This document shows, one piece after another, positions 17,365 to 26,175 of a stretch of DNA of 64,000 bases. The translations under genes were made by a program, and so were the position numbers. Below the pieces are notes generated by a model. That model was not told where the DNA came from. It made no database searches and was given only the letters and a program-made list of their open reading frames with translations. How positions within the stretch are numbered: the first letter of the stretch is position 1; each line of letters opens with the position of its first letter. The stretch is from Lentimicrobium saccharophilum (GTDB lineage Bacteria > Bacteroidota > Bacteroidia > Bacteroidales > Lentimicrobiaceae). Where the stretch lies: contig NZ_DF968182.1 of assembly GCF_001192835.1 (NCBI RefSeq), forward strand, positions 2,265,113 through 2,329,112, given 5' to 3'.

Positions 17365-17900
17365 TGCAGGGATTGTTCATCATCACCGGTGAACAGGGGA
17401 GTGGCAAAACCTCGCTGCTCAAAGCCCTCAGCACATCCCTGGCTCAGAGGGGGAAGACCTGCGGCGGAATCCTTGCGCACGGAAAGTGGGATGACAACCT
17501 GCGTTCAGGCTTTGACCTTGAATTTATTCCGGATGGCAAAACCGTTACCCTCTGCGAAAGCGCGCCCCGCGAAGGATGGATCAGGTTCAGGAGATTCTGG
17601 TTTAATCCCCTGGCTTTTGATCTTGGAAAGCTGTGGCTTACCGAATCCATTGTAAAGAAACCCGAGGTGCTGATGCTCGATGAGATCGGCCCGGCAGAAA
17701 TGGAAAACGGCGGCTGGGCGGCCATCCTCCCCGGTTTATTTGCCGAAGCTCGCCATAGACTGGTCATCGTTACTGTCAGGGCCAGACTTAGTGAAGCCGT
17801 GGTTGAGCGCTGGAACCTCTCCCCTGCAGGCATTTTTGAGGCCGGAACTGCAATAAGCACCGTAATGGATACCATCACGGCAACGGAGAAGGAAGCATAA
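17364..17900 (+). CDS. P-loop NTPase, THEP1/DUF2478-like
   Basis: 178 residues: Walker A GEQGSGKTS (9-17), Walker B VLMLDEIGPAEM (about 107-118), and a C-terminal VIVTVRARLSEAVVERW. The pattern agrees with the small nucleoside-triphosphatases of the THEP1 or DUF2478 group, whose cellular role is poorly known. It overlaps queA by one base. About 140 bp downstream is a membrane protein with ECF-like features that appears to have its own promoter, so a functional link between the two is possible but unproven. Confidence 0.75.
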   Translation: MQGLFIITGEQGSGKTSLLKALSTSLAQRGKTCGGILAHGKWDDNLRSGFDLEFIPDGKTVTLCESAPREGWIRFRRFWFNPLAFDLGKLWLTESIVKKPEVLMLDEIGPAEMENGGWAAILPGLFAEARHRLVIVTVRARLSEAVVERWNLSPAGIFEAGTAISTVMDTITATEKEA

Positions 17901-18013
17901 AAGGATAGCGGCCGGAATTGACAGAACCATCAGGATGCCCGTTGAATCTCCGGTTAAAGTGAGGCGGATGCTCAATTTAGGATGAATCCGCTTAGGAAAT
18001 ACCACTGGTTTTT

Positions 18014-18021
18014 TAACTTTG
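18014..18021 (+). promoter_or_regulatory. -7 promoter box deciding the start of the next gene
   Basis: TAACTTTG matches TAnnTTTG. Transcription would begin near 18028, which leaves a leader of only about a dozen bases before ATG 18040 and excludes the upstream TTG at 18019 as the start. No good -33 TTG is visible, so the call rests on the -7 box. Confidence 0.45.
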
Positions 18022-18039
18022 TTCTCCCGAGCCAACCAT

Positions 18040-19260
18040 ATGCCTGTTCAAACCGGAATCGCAGCAATCAGTAACAGGGAAGCATCCCTTCCGGATGAAG
18101 TATGGATTAAGGCGGCCGTAGCGGGGGGCTTATGGGCCTCCTTCGAGATCATCATTGGCAGTTTTCTGCATAATATGCGCATTCCTTTTGCAGGGAGCAT
18201 GCTGGCCGTTACCGGGATGGTGCTGATGATTGCCTTTCACCGGTTGTGGCCTGAGCGTGGATTGATCTGGCGAGCCGGCCTGATCTGCGCCCTGATGAAA
18301 TCCATCTCCCCGAGTTCACTGATACTGGGGCCGATGATCGGTATACTGACCGAAGCAATGCTGCTTGAATTATCGGTAAGGCTGCTGGGAACCAACAAGG
18401 CCGGCTATATCACCGGCGGGGTGCTTGGGGTAAGCAGTGCAATTATCCATAAAATCGCAAGCATACTGATCCTCTACGGATTCAGCCTGATTGAAGTATA
18501 CCTGAACATATACCGCTTTGCCGCCCGTCAGTTCGGCGTTGAAAATCCCGATCCCTGGAAGCTGCTTGCCGCGCTGGCAGGCGTTTATATTGCAGCAGGA
18601 CTGGCTGCCGGCATTCTGGGACTGTCGGTTCCGGTTCCGGAAAAAAAACTGCAGACAAATCAGTTTCCGGCAACCATTCAATCCGCAGAACAACCATTTG
18701 GCGCCACCGGACATCGTTTTTCACTCACGCTGCTATTGTTGCACCTGTGCTCGATACCGGCGTTTATCATACTGACCGGGCAGACAGGAATAGCAACCGG
18801 GTTGGCAGCGGTGGCAATCTGGTGTCTGCTGATAAGCCAACGATACCAACAGGTTTTCAGAAGATTCGGAAAACCGTTACTCTGGCTGCAATTTCTCATC
18901 ATTACAGTTTTTGCGGCATTGTTCTGGGAGGTTGACTGCGACCGATGGATCTGCATCAGCCGGGAAGGATTTATGGCCGGCATAGCGATGACGCTCAGGG
19001 CAATCGTGGTGATCACCGCCTTTTCGGCCATCAGCATCGAGATCAGGAATCCGGTAGTGCACAGTTTCCTGACAAAAAGAGGCATGAAAGGGCCTTATAT
19101 GGCGGTGACCATGGCCTTTTCGGCCCTTCCTTACATGATTTCGCGCATGCCCGGAGCCCGGCAGCTGATCAGGCATCCCGGCCTTTCGGTGAAACAGGCG
19201 CTGACTGACGCCGGAGAACTGCTTCAAAAGCTGAAAACAAACGGGATTCCCTCCGCATAA
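18040..19260 (+). CDS. Polytopic membrane protein, possible ECF S-T fusion
   Basis: About 406 residues from ATG 18040. The first half has about five to six hydrophobic helices and resembles an ECF substrate-binding (S) subunit: PFAGSMLAVTGM, SPSSLILGPMIGILTEAMLLELS, then GYITGGVLGVSSAIIHKIASILILYG. The second half has another helix group ending in RNPVVHSFLTKRGMKGPYMAVTMAFSALPYMISRMPGARQLIRHPG, which recalls the coupling region of EcfT/CbiQ proteins where ATPases dock. No ECF ATPase gene is in the window. The family reading is tentative; it could also be an unrelated integral membrane protein. Substrate unknown. Confidence 0.5.
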   Translation: MPVQTGIAAISNREASLPDEVWIKAAVAGGLWASFEIIIGSFLHNMRIPFAGSMLAVTGMVLMIAFHRLWPERGLIWRAGLICALMKSISPSSLILGPMIGILTEAMLLELSVRLLGTNKAGYITGGVLGVSSAIIHKIASILILYGFSLIEVYLNIYRFAARQFGVENPDPWKLLAALAGVYIAAGLAAGILGLSVPVPEKKLQTNQFPATIQSAEQPFGATGHRFSLTLLLLHLCSIPAFIILTGQTGIATGLAAVAIWCLLISQRYQQVFRRFGKPLLWLQFLIITVFAALFWEVDCDRWICISREGFMAGIAMTLRAIVVITAFSAISIEIRNPVVHSFLTKRGMKGPYMAVTMAFSALPYMISRMPGARQLIRHPGLSVKQALTDAGELLQKLKTNGIPSA

Positions 19261-19388
19261 AAATGTGAACAAAATCAAATTCCACAAACAAAACACCGCT
19301 TGACCGGCGGCTGTTTACCGCTTGCAATTATGTTCTGGGATAGCTCAAGGAGATTGCGTATTTTTGACGCATCAATCAAATATCCTGA

Positions 19389-20234
19389 ATGCCTGAACCT
19401 GTTTCGAGCAAAAAAAAAGCAGCAGATCCTGAACCCGCCGGGGAAATGTCGTTCTGGGGGCACCTGGATGCCCTGCGCGGCCATCTGTTCAGATCAGCCC
19501 TTGCCATCATCGTGCTGGGCATTGCCGCTTTTATCAACCGGGAGTTTATTTTCGACACACTGATCCTGGCGCCCAAGGAGCCGGAATTCATCACCAACCG
19601 CCTGCTCTGCAAACTTGGCGCCTGGGCTAATGTTCCTTCCCTCTGCCTCGACAATCTCAACCTTCAGATCATCAACATCAACCTTTCGGGGCAGTTCACC
19701 ACCCACATGTATATCAGCATGTTTGCAGGGCTGATTGCGGCTGCACCTTATGTGATCTGGGAAATCTGGCGGTTTATCAAACCCGCGCTTTACGAAAATG
19801 AACGCCGCCACTCCCGCGGGGCGGTTTGGGTAATGTCGCTGCTCTTTATTCTTGGCGTTCTTTTCAGCTATTTTCTGATAGTACCCCTCACCCTCAACTT
19901 CTTTGGCACTTACCAGGTGAGCGAATCCATCAACAACCAGATCGCTTTGTCATCCTACATCAGCACGGTGGTTTCGGTTACATTCTCGCTGGGGGTTGTT
20001 TTCGAATTGCCGGTATTTGTCTATTTCCTGACCAAGGTGGGCATCATCACCCCGGAATTCCTCGCCCGAAACCGCAAATACATGCTGGTAATCCTGCTCA
20101 CCATTTCTGCCATCATTACCCCGCCCGACATCATCAGCCAGATCCTGGTGTGTATTCCGCTCTACGGACTTTACGAATTCAGCATCCTCACGGCAAGACG
20201 GGTAGCACGCAAAAGAAGGGAAGCCGAAGAATAA
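19389..20234 (+). CDS. tatC: Sec-independent protein translocase TatC
   Basis: 281 residues with six expected membrane helices. Landmarks: MSFWGHLDALRGHLFRSALAIIV (family signature near the N-terminus), YISMFAGLIAAAPYVIWEIWRFIKPALYENERR, and the late GIITPEFLARNRKYMLVILLTISAIITPPDIISQ. TatC with TatA exports folded, twin-arginine proteins. An insert at about 75-100 (KLGAWANVPSLCLDNLNLQ) is seen in Bacteroidota TatC. No tatA is adjacent. A TATTTTTG box (19359-19366) lies 23 bp upstream and may be its -7 element. Confidence 0.96.
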   Translation: MPEPVSSKKKAADPEPAGEMSFWGHLDALRGHLFRSALAIIVLGIAAFINREFIFDTLILAPKEPEFITNRLLCKLGAWANVPSLCLDNLNLQIININLSGQFTTHMYISMFAGLIAAAPYVIWEIWRFIKPALYENERRHSRGAVWVMSLLFILGVLFSYFLIVPLTLNFFGTYQVSESINNQIALSSYISTVVSVTFSLGVVFELPVFVYFLTKVGIITPEFLARNRKYMLVILLTISAIITPPDIISQILVCIPLYGLYEFSILTARRVARKRREAEE

Positions 20235-20291
20235 GCCGGTGTAACCTTTACGGAGGTGCTGCGTCAAACCATCGAAAATAAAAAACAAGTT

Positions 20292-20861
20292 ATGTCAGAC
20301 ACAAGATTATACCGCTCCGTTCACGGAAGGGTCATCGGTGGGGTGGCCGGCGGTCTGGCCGATTTCTTCGGCATGGATCCCACTATCGTAAGGCTTATTT
20401 TCGTCCTGCTGGTTATCTTCGGCGGCAGCGGGGTGTTACTCTATTTAATTCTCTGGATTATCCTGCCGGAGAAGAATCAGTATACCAGCTACTATGCCGG
20501 CGCAGCACCTACCAATCCCGCCCCGGCCGGGTCAGACACCGGCATCGGGGAAACCTATGAGGGATTTGAACAGGGGAAACCCAGAGAGCCGTTCAGCACA
20601 GGCGCACCCATGACACCGGAAATGCAGCAGCGCAAGAAAGTGGAAGGAAGCCTGATCGGCGGCGTAGTGCTGATTTTCATCGGATCTATTTTTCTGATCG
20701 AGCGCTTTGTCCCCAGAATTGATTTCGGCGACCTGTGGCCCGTAATCCTGATTGCCATCGGACTGGTGCTGATTACAGGCAACCTGCCGAAAAAAGGCAA
20801 TAAGGGCGAAACATCAGGCCCTGCCGATGAAAAAAACGAAAACAATCCGCAAACCTTTTAA
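20292..20861 (+). CDS. PspC-domain membrane protein
   Basis: About 189 residues from ATG 20292. The PspC domain spans the first 60 residues: RLYRSVHGRVIGGVAGGLADFFGMDPTIVRLIFVLLVIFGGSGVLLYLILWIILPEK. A Pro/Gly-rich linker follows, then two further hydrophobic segments in a DUF5668-like pattern (GGVVLIFIGSIFLIERFVPRIDFGDLWPVILIAIGLVLI). PspC proteins act at the inner membrane in envelope-stress responses. It is 10 bp upstream of a related membrane protein. An upstream in-frame start at 20256 is less likely because the PspC motif begins right after 20292. Confidence 0.85.
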   Translation: MSDTRLYRSVHGRVIGGVAGGLADFFGMDPTIVRLIFVLLVIFGGSGVLLYLILWIILPEKNQYTSYYAGAAPTNPAPAGSDTGIGETYEGFEQGKPREPFSTGAPMTPEMQQRKKVEGSLIGGVVLIFIGSIFLIERFVPRIDFGDLWPVILIAIGLVLITGNLPKKGNKGETSGPADEKNENNPQTF

Positions 20862-20871
20862 TCCATAAACC

Positions 20872-21828
20872 ATGAGCTACCGTAAAATATTCTGGGGTGT
20901 GATCCTCGTGATGATCGGCACCTTATTCATCCTGAAAAACATAGGGATGATCTACTTTGACTGGCTGACCATCTGGAGATTATGGCCTTTGATCCTGATC
21001 CTCTGGGGCATCTCGCTGATCCCGGTAAAAGACTACCTGAAACTGATCTTCTCCGTGCTTGCCATCGCCATATCCGTGTTTCTGGTAAACCGTTACGACA
21101 GGACAGGTTATTACAGTTTCGGATGGCGCGATTCCGATCGTGAATACCGGCACAGCTGGCGCGATGACAGCAATTGGGACGACAGTGAACAAACCCAGGA
21201 ACTTTATCAGGAGTATGATTCCGCCATCAGCAGGGTTGAATTGAAACTTGAAGCTGCAGCCGGAGATTTCAGGCTGAACGACACCGCCCCTTCCGATAAA
21301 CTGCTGACTTTCTTCAAACAGGGCACAGTGGGCAATTACAGCATGACTTCGCGCAACGACAGCAGCAAAATGTTTATTGAGCTGAAAATCAATGAATCCA
21401 ATATCAGGTTTAAAAACAAGGGCAACCGGGTAAAACTGGGTTTGCATACGCAACCGGTATGGGATTTTGACTTCGATATCGGCGCTGCAAGCATTGATTT
21501 TGACCTGAGCGATTATAAAGTCGGTCATCTTGACCTTGACGGAGGCGCTTCGTCCATTGAACTCAAGCTGGGCGATCTGAACGACTACACCTCGGTTAAC
21601 ATTGAGGCAGGCGCCGCCTCCATAGATGTAAGGCTGCCCGAATCGGTGGGCGCCCAGCTGAAAACCGAAACCGCCCTTACCAGCCGCAACTTCCCGGGAT
21701 TCAAAAAAATCCGCAATGGCCTCTATCGTACCGACAATTACGAAAGTGCCGTCAAGAAAATAGATCTTGAAATTGACGCTGCCGTTTCCAGCCTGGATGT
21801 AATCAGGTATGATGCAGACGGTGAATAA
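20872..21828 (+). CDS. LiaF-like / DUF5668 membrane protein with beta-helical tail
   Basis: 318 residues: two or three membrane helices in the first 70 residues (ILVMIGTLFILKNIGMIYFDWLTIWRLWPLILILWGI), an acidic Asp/Tyr-rich linker, then a repetitive C-terminal part in which xGAASIDxxL and GASSIELKL recur. That repeat matches the adhesin-like head domain of LiaF and related toast_rack proteins. LiaF inhibits a LiaRS system in Firmicutes; no such two-component genes are here, so the partner is probably the PspC protein upstream. Localisation: inner membrane with an extracytoplasmic tail. Confidence 0.8.
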   Translation: MSYRKIFWGVILVMIGTLFILKNIGMIYFDWLTIWRLWPLILILWGISLIPVKDYLKLIFSVLAIAISVFLVNRYDRTGYYSFGWRDSDREYRHSWRDDSNWDDSEQTQELYQEYDSAISRVELKLEAAAGDFRLNDTAPSDKLLTFFKQGTVGNYSMTSRNDSSKMFIELKINESNIRFKNKGNRVKLGLHTQPVWDFDFDIGAASIDFDLSDYKVGHLDLDGGASSIELKLGDLNDYTSVNIEAGAASIDVRLPESVGAQLKTETALTSRNFPGFKKIRNGLYRTDNYESAVKKIDLEIDAAVSSLDVIRYDADGE

Positions 21829-21920
21829 GCGCTGACAAATCAACCGGAAGCTGACTCCGTAAAAAGAGGAAAATCCGGCATTGACCGGGAACAGTACAGA
21901 ATAACCCATAAAATCATAAA

Positions 21921-21950
21921 AAAACCGGAGAGGACACCTTCTCCGGTTTT
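21921..21950. terminator. Bidirectional intrinsic terminator
   Basis: AAAACCGGAGA, an 8-nt loop, then TCTCCGGTTTT, with A-run on the left and T-run on the right. It lies between converging genes (stop at 21828 on the plus strand and stop at 21975 on the minus strand) and can serve both. Confidence 0.9.
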
Positions 21951-21974
21951 TCTATGGCCAAAATTCCGCCAGCT

Positions 21975-22772
21975 TTAATCCTCAAACCCAGGGGCAATGC
22001 ACTCTTTGCCAAGGAACAGGCTGAAAAGCCTGCAGAGTTCTGTAGGGGCGTCGGCATGCACCCAATGTGAAGCCTTTTCGATGGTCTGAATCCGGGCACT
22101 GGGAAACAACTTCATAATAAGGGGTGTATCATCATCCACTAAATAATCTGACCGCCCTCCGCGGATAAATAAGGTGGGCCCTTCATACACGTCGGAGCTC
22201 TCCACTCCTTCAAACACAAAATCCATGTTTGCGCTCAGGGCTTCGAGGTTCAGCCGCCAATCGAAGGTGGTCCGGGTCTTGCGGTAAAGGTTTTTCATCA
22301 CAAACAGGCGGATGCGCTTGTTGGGGATGCTGGTTTCGAGCAGCTGCTCCACCTCCTCGCGCGAATGAACCGCATCAAAGTTTACCGCCATCATCGCGCT
22401 GATCATATCGAAATGCACATTGCGCCCCGGGTATTTTCGCGGGCTGATGTCGACCACCACCAGTTTCTCAACCATTTCGGGATGCTCCAGTGCAAAGGTC
22501 ATGGCCACCTTACCACCCATGGAATGGCCTATGATCATGGGCTTCTCCAGTTTGTGCTCCCGGATAAATTCATGCAGATCGTCGGCCAGGGCGAAGTAGT
22601 TAAACGTTACGCTGTGGGGCGACTGCCCGTGGTTGCGCTGATCGGGAATATACACCGAGAACTTTTCGGCAAGCCGCTTCCCCAGGGTTACCCAGTTGTC
22701 GGAAATCCCGAATATGCCGTGAAGAATGATCAGTGGTTGTCCCTCTCCGTAATGGCGGTAAAACAATTTCAT
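21975..22772 (-). CDS. Alpha/beta-hydrolase, YbfF-like esterase
   Basis: 265 residues. Oxyanion region LHGIFGISDNWVTLGK, nucleophile elbow IGHSMGGKVAM (Ser about 97), acid in the strand LFIRGGRSDYLVDDD, and catalytic His in KASHWVHADAP. The arrangement and RNHGQSPHS loop resemble the YbfF family of acyl-thioesterase or esterase enzymes. The natural substrate is unknown. It is transcribed after pdxJ with a 29-bp gap and may form a two-gene unit with it. Confidence 0.88.
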   Translation of the reverse strand: MKLFYRHYGEGQPLIILHGIFGISDNWVTLGKRLAEKFSVYIPDQRNHGQSPHSVTFNYFALADDLHEFIREHKLEKPMIIGHSMGGKVAMTFALEHPEMVEKLVVVDISPRKYPGRNVHFDMISAMMAVNFDAVHSREEVEQLLETSIPNKRIRLFVMKNLYRKTRTTFDWRLNLEALSANMDFVFEGVESSDVYEGPTLFIRGGRSDYLVDDDTPLIMKLFPSARIQTIEKASHWVHADAPTELCRLFSLFLGKECIAPGFED

Positions 22773-22801
22773 ATCACCAGGTATTTATCATTTTCATCAG
22801 T

Positions 22802-23530
22802 TTAAACCGGCAGCCAGGGCTTGAGTTCGCGCAGGTAAAGCTGTATGGTGGTTTCCAGTCCGTAATAAAGGGCGTCGGCAATCAGCGCGTGGCCGATGGA
22901 GACTTCGAGGATGCCCGGAATGGTCTGCACAAAATACCGGAGGTTGTCGAGGTTCAGGTCGTGCCCGGCATTCAGCCCGAGGCCCGCTTTTGTGGCGGCT
23001 TCGGCGGCCGCGGCAAAGGGCGCTATGGCGGCTTCACGGTTTTTCTGGTAGCCGGCGGCGTAAGCCTCGGTGTACAGCTCCACCCGGTCGGTACCGGTAT
23101 AGGCGGCAGCTTCGGCCATGCGCGGATCGGGATCCACAAATATGGAGGTACGGATCCCATGCTGATGAAAAGTCCGGACGATATCCGTGAGATGGTTACG
23201 GTATTTTACGGTATCCCAACCCTGATTAGAGGTAATCGCGTCGTGGGCGTCGGGCACCAGCGTCACCTGATGCGGCTTTACCTCAAGCACCAGGTCGATG
23301 AAACGCGGCTCCGGGTTGCCTTCGATGTTGAATTCGGTTTTCACCAACGGTTTCAGATCGCGCGCATCCTGGTAGCGGATATGACGCTCGTCGGGCCGGG
23401 GGTGCACGGTAATTCCCTGCGCACCGAAGCGTTCACAGTCCATGGCTGCCTTCAGCACATCCGGCAGATTGCCGCCCCGGGCATTGCGCAAAGTGGCAAT
23501 TTTATTGATATTTACACTGAGCTTGGTCAT
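22802..23530 (-). CDS. pdxJ: Pyridoxine 5'-phosphate synthase
   Basis: 242 residues from ATG 23530. PdxJ condenses 1-deoxyxylulose 5-phosphate with 3-amino-2-oxopropyl phosphate to make the vitamin B6 ring. Motifs: [64 protein letters not shown] and [15 protein letters not shown]. An in-frame extension reaching 23611 adds 27 residues that do not belong to the family, so I reject it. Confidence 0.96.
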   Translation of the reverse strand: MTKLSVNINKIATLRNARGGNLPDVLKAAMDCERFGAQGITVHPRPDERHIRYQDARDLKPLVKTEFNIEGNPEPRFIDLVLEVKPHQVTLVPDAHDAITSNQGWDTVKYRNHLTDIVRTFHQHGIRTSIFVDPDPRMAEAAAYTGTDRVELYTEAYAAGYQKNREAAIAPFAAAAEAATKAGLGLNAGHDLNLDNLRYFVQTIPGILEVSIGHALIADALYYGLETTIQLYLRELKPWLPV

Positions 23531-23979
23531 GATGCAGATATTTGAACTGCAAAGGTAAGGATAAACCTTAAAGGCAACGGAACGGCCTTTGCGGGATTGT
23601 TTGCCCGGCAATGCATGGTGGTGCTCTTACCGATACAGTTCCATCCCTGCTGCGTCAGTGATAATGATTTGAAGCGCTACTTACCCGAATTTCGTTTAAT
23701 TCGGTTCTGAAACGAGGGGATATACCCCTGTTTTACAGAGGTTAATAGTTTAGATAAGGTTGATCCGGATTCCCGGAACCTCCGCTGTTAATGTCAGCAT
23801 CTCAATGACGATGTCAAGGCAGGACCCTCTCCTGCCATTGCTGATGAACCTTAGTAAAACAGGCGCCGCACGATCAACAGGCATTATTGCTATGCAACAT
23901 CAACCTTATTCCCTCTTCCAAACCTCAGTAACCCGCCTCTGGCCATGCACAGGTTACCTGCACAGCAGGAGACCTCAAC
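23531..23979. other. Gene-free stretch
   Basis: Between the pdxJ start and the T9SS relic. I see only short open frames without family character. A small hairpin GGGGTATATCCCC-like segment (read as GGGGATATACCCC near 23717) is present. The stretch may be the eroded body of the gene whose C-terminal tail remains at 23980. Confidence 0.4.
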
Positions 23980-24132
23980 CGGTTTGACACCTACAAAATG
24001 ATGGATGCATCCGGGAAAGAGGTGTAATCAGGAATACTCCACCAGACATCGGAGCAAATCAGCACGCATGACCTGAAAAGCGGTATGTACTTCCTGCATT
24101 TTTACGGGAAGAACACATTCTGGACTGAATAA
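23980..24132 (+). pseudogene. Relic of a T9SS type A C-terminal sorting domain
   Basis: Read in one frame the segment gives FDTYKMMDASGKEV, a stop (TAA at 24025-24027), then SGILHQTSEQISTHDLKSGM and YFLHFYGKN, ending at TAA 24130-24132. This follows the T9SS CTD pattern (strand, x-D-x-x-G-K-x-V, then I-x-x-x-x-L-x-x-G-x-Y-x-L). The internal stop and lack of any upstream body show a decayed cargo gene. Confidence 0.7.
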
Positions 24133-24242
24133 CTGATGATTCAATAATCAGGCATGGCCTTTCGGGGCCGGCGTGCGGAATACATGGTTCGCTTTCCCCG
24201 GCCGGAAAGGCAGAGGGACCTGATTCCGGTTTATATCAGGGC

Positions 24243-24716
24243 TTATTCATCCCGGCCTTTTTCATTCATTCTGCAAGCCATCAAACCCGACTTCTTTATC
24301 AGGTAATAGGTGACGCCCAGGGCCACAATCAATGCGGCAATGCCCAGGATCAACTCGCCTGAAAGGTCTTCAATCTTCAGGATTACCACCTTTCTTGCCA
24401 GGGCAATGATGGCCACCAGCACCACCACTTCCACGTGCACCACATTGTCGCGCAGGTAAATCTTAATGGTGTCGAGCAGTTCAATGCCGATCAGGACCAG
24501 GAGGAAAAGACCGAAAAGGTCCATCAGGGCGTCCAGGTCGATCAGCATAAAATCGGAGTTAACGATATTATTAACCAGATAATATCCCAGCTCAACAGCC
24601 GCCAGCACCAGTACCCCCACCATCATAAGGATGAGAATATAAATCAATACCCTTTCAAACAAACCAAGGATTTTTTTCAGGGTCGCATCCTTATCAGGTT
24701 GGTCGTTGTTCAGCAT
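24243..24716 (-). CDS. PsiE-like membrane protein
   Basis: 157 residues with four hydrophobic segments: RVLIYILILMMVGVLVLAAVELGYYLV, LMDLFGLFLLVLIGIELLDTIKIYL, VHVEVVVLVAIIALARKVVIL and ELILGIAALIVALGVTYYLI. The second and third segments match the PsiE (phosphate-starvation-inducible E) domain. Function of PsiE is unknown. It lies downstream of the glycan operon by 80 bp on the same strand and could be read through from it. Confidence 0.8.
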   Translation of the reverse strand: MLNNDQPDKDATLKKILGLFERVLIYILILMMVGVLVLAAVELGYYLVNNIVNSDFMLIDLDALMDLFGLFLLVLIGIELLDTIKIYLRDNVVHVEVVVLVAIIALARKVVILKIEDLSGELILGIAALIVALGVTYYLIKKSGLMACRMNEKGRDE

Positions 24717-24795
24717 CGTAAAAATATTTAGTTTAATAACTAACCATTGTTTTTATGCCGGTGATTTGGCCCGGCCAAGCCATTCAGCCGCTATA

Positions 24796-25752
24796 TCAGC
24801 TTTTTCCGGTTTGATCGCGGCGCTGGTTGGCCAGGATTTCCTCGTTTTGCTTCCGGATGAATTTCAGCAGTTCGCCCAATATGCCGATCATATAGGACAT
24901 CACGCCCCAGAAAGCCAGGATGGCCAGCAGAATCAGGGAGGGAATGTAGGTACGGCTTTTATCGGGGTGATCGGTAATCCACAGCAGGTAGATAAAACGG
25001 CCGCCCAGCACGGCGGCGGCAAGGTTGAAAATGGTACCTATCCAGAGAAAAAAGCGCCCTGGCCGGTAGAGGATAAACATCCGGATAATGGTATCGGCCG
25101 ATTTGTAGATGTGTTCGAAGATATTCCTGAAAAGCCTTGATTCGCGGGTTTTGGGATTGACCCTGATATCCACCGACTGCACCCTGAGGTTGGAATTCCC
25201 GGCCTGTATCAGTGTTTCCATAGTGTAAGAAAACCGGGAGTAAATAAACATCCTCAGGCAGGCTTCGCGCGAAAAGGCCCTGAAGCCCGAAGGTGCGTCT
25301 TTTACATCCGTTTTAGATATCTTGCGCATAATCCAGCTGCCCATCAGCTGAAGCAGCTTCTTCACCGGGCTGAACTCCTTGTGCGCCCTGATGGGGCGGC
25401 ATCCCACCACGATGTCGGCCTTGCCCTCTGCAACAGGCTGCACCAGCAGTCCGATGTCCTCCCCCGCATACTGATTGTCGCCGTCGGTGTTCACCACGAT
25501 ATCCGCCCCCTGATCCAGGGCATAGCGAATCCCCTGAGAGAAAGCGAACGCCAGTCCGCGGTTGCTGCCCAGCTGCAGCACATGGTGCACTTTCAGCTCG
25601 TGGGCCACCGCCACCGTATTGTCGGAACTGCCGTCGTCAATCACGAGGTATTCGATCTGACTGATGCCGGGCAGTGAGCGGGGCAGGTCGCGGATTACAC
25701 CGGGCAGGGTTTTCGCCTCATTAAAGCAGGGAATTTGTATGATGAGTTTCAT
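24796..25752 (-). CDS. GT2 glycosyltransferase, GtrB/DPM1-like
   Basis: 318 residues. N-terminal GT-A domain: IQIPCFNEAKTLPGVI, YLVIDDGSSDNTVAVA, SNRGLAFAFSQGIRYAL, and VVNTDGDNQY (metal-binding DxD-like). The C-terminus has two membrane helices (FFLWIGTIFNLAAAVLGGRFIYLL and YIPSLILLAILAFWGVMSYMIGIL), as in GtrB-type enzymes that load a sugar onto undecaprenyl phosphate at the inner face of the membrane. The next gene upstream is GtrA, 5 bp away. This matches the pair that makes and flips a lipid-linked sugar. Confidence 0.9.
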   Translation of the reverse strand: MKLIIQIPCFNEAKTLPGVIRDLPRSLPGISQIEYLVIDDGSSDNTVAVAHELKVHHVLQLGSNRGLAFAFSQGIRYALDQGADIVVNTDGDNQYAGEDIGLLVQPVAEGKADIVVGCRPIRAHKEFSPVKKLLQLMGSWIMRKISKTDVKDAPSGFRAFSREACLRMFIYSRFSYTMETLIQAGNSNLRVQSVDIRVNPKTRESRLFRNIFEHIYKSADTIIRMFILYRPGRFFLWIGTIFNLAAAVLGGRFIYLLWITDHPDKSRTYIPSLILLAILAFWGVMSYMIGILGELLKFIRKQNEEILANQRRDQTGKS

Positions 25753-25757
25753 AACGG

Positions 25758-26168
25758 CTACTTCTCCATAATTTTTTTACTGTAGAAAAACTTCGCCAGC
25801 GAAAATATAACAACATTTCCAATCTGAACGAGCAGGTAGTATATTTTTGTGTGCTCCACCAGTATTGTATACAAGCCCCAGTCGAGCAGCCGGAAAAAGG
25901 CAATCCCCCAGAGGAATTTGAAATAGGTTCTGATAACCGCTTCTTCACTGCTGCCTTTAAAGACAAAAATCCTCAGCAGGATGAAATTCACGGTCACCTG
26001 AAAAAACAGGGTGATCATGTACGCCAACGGTTTCGAAAGTCCGGCCTGTTCCACCAGCAGCCAGTTGAGCGGGATGGCCACCAGAAAGGAAGGCAGCCCG
26101 GCCATGCCAAACTTGATCAGCTGCACCAGCAGGTTGCGGAATCTGTCGGAAAGCCTGATTTTCCCCAT
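25758..26168 (-). CDS. GtrA-family lipid-linked sugar flippase
   Basis: 136 residues with four membrane helices, standard for GtrA: LVQLIKFGMAGLPSFLVAIPLNWLLV, YMITLFFQVTVNFILLRIFVFKG, LWGIAFFRLLDWGLYTILVE and IYYLLVQIGNVVIFSLAKFFYSKKIM. GtrA proteins are thought to flip polyprenyl-phosphate sugars across the inner membrane. It sits between GT2 and the toroid protein with gaps of 5 and 7 bp. Confidence 0.88.
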   Translation of the reverse strand: MGKIRLSDRFRNLLVQLIKFGMAGLPSFLVAIPLNWLLVEQAGLSKPLAYMITLFFQVTVNFILLRIFVFKGSSEEAVIRTYFKFLWGIAFFRLLDWGLYTILVEHTKIYYLLVQIGNVVIFSLAKFFYSKKIMEK

Positions 26169-26175
26169 AATGAAG

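Noticed and set aside
18019-18039. TTG start of the ECF-like membrane protein
   Set aside because: The codon overlaps the -7 box TAACTTTG and would lie upstream of the transcription start; ATG 18040 is preferred.
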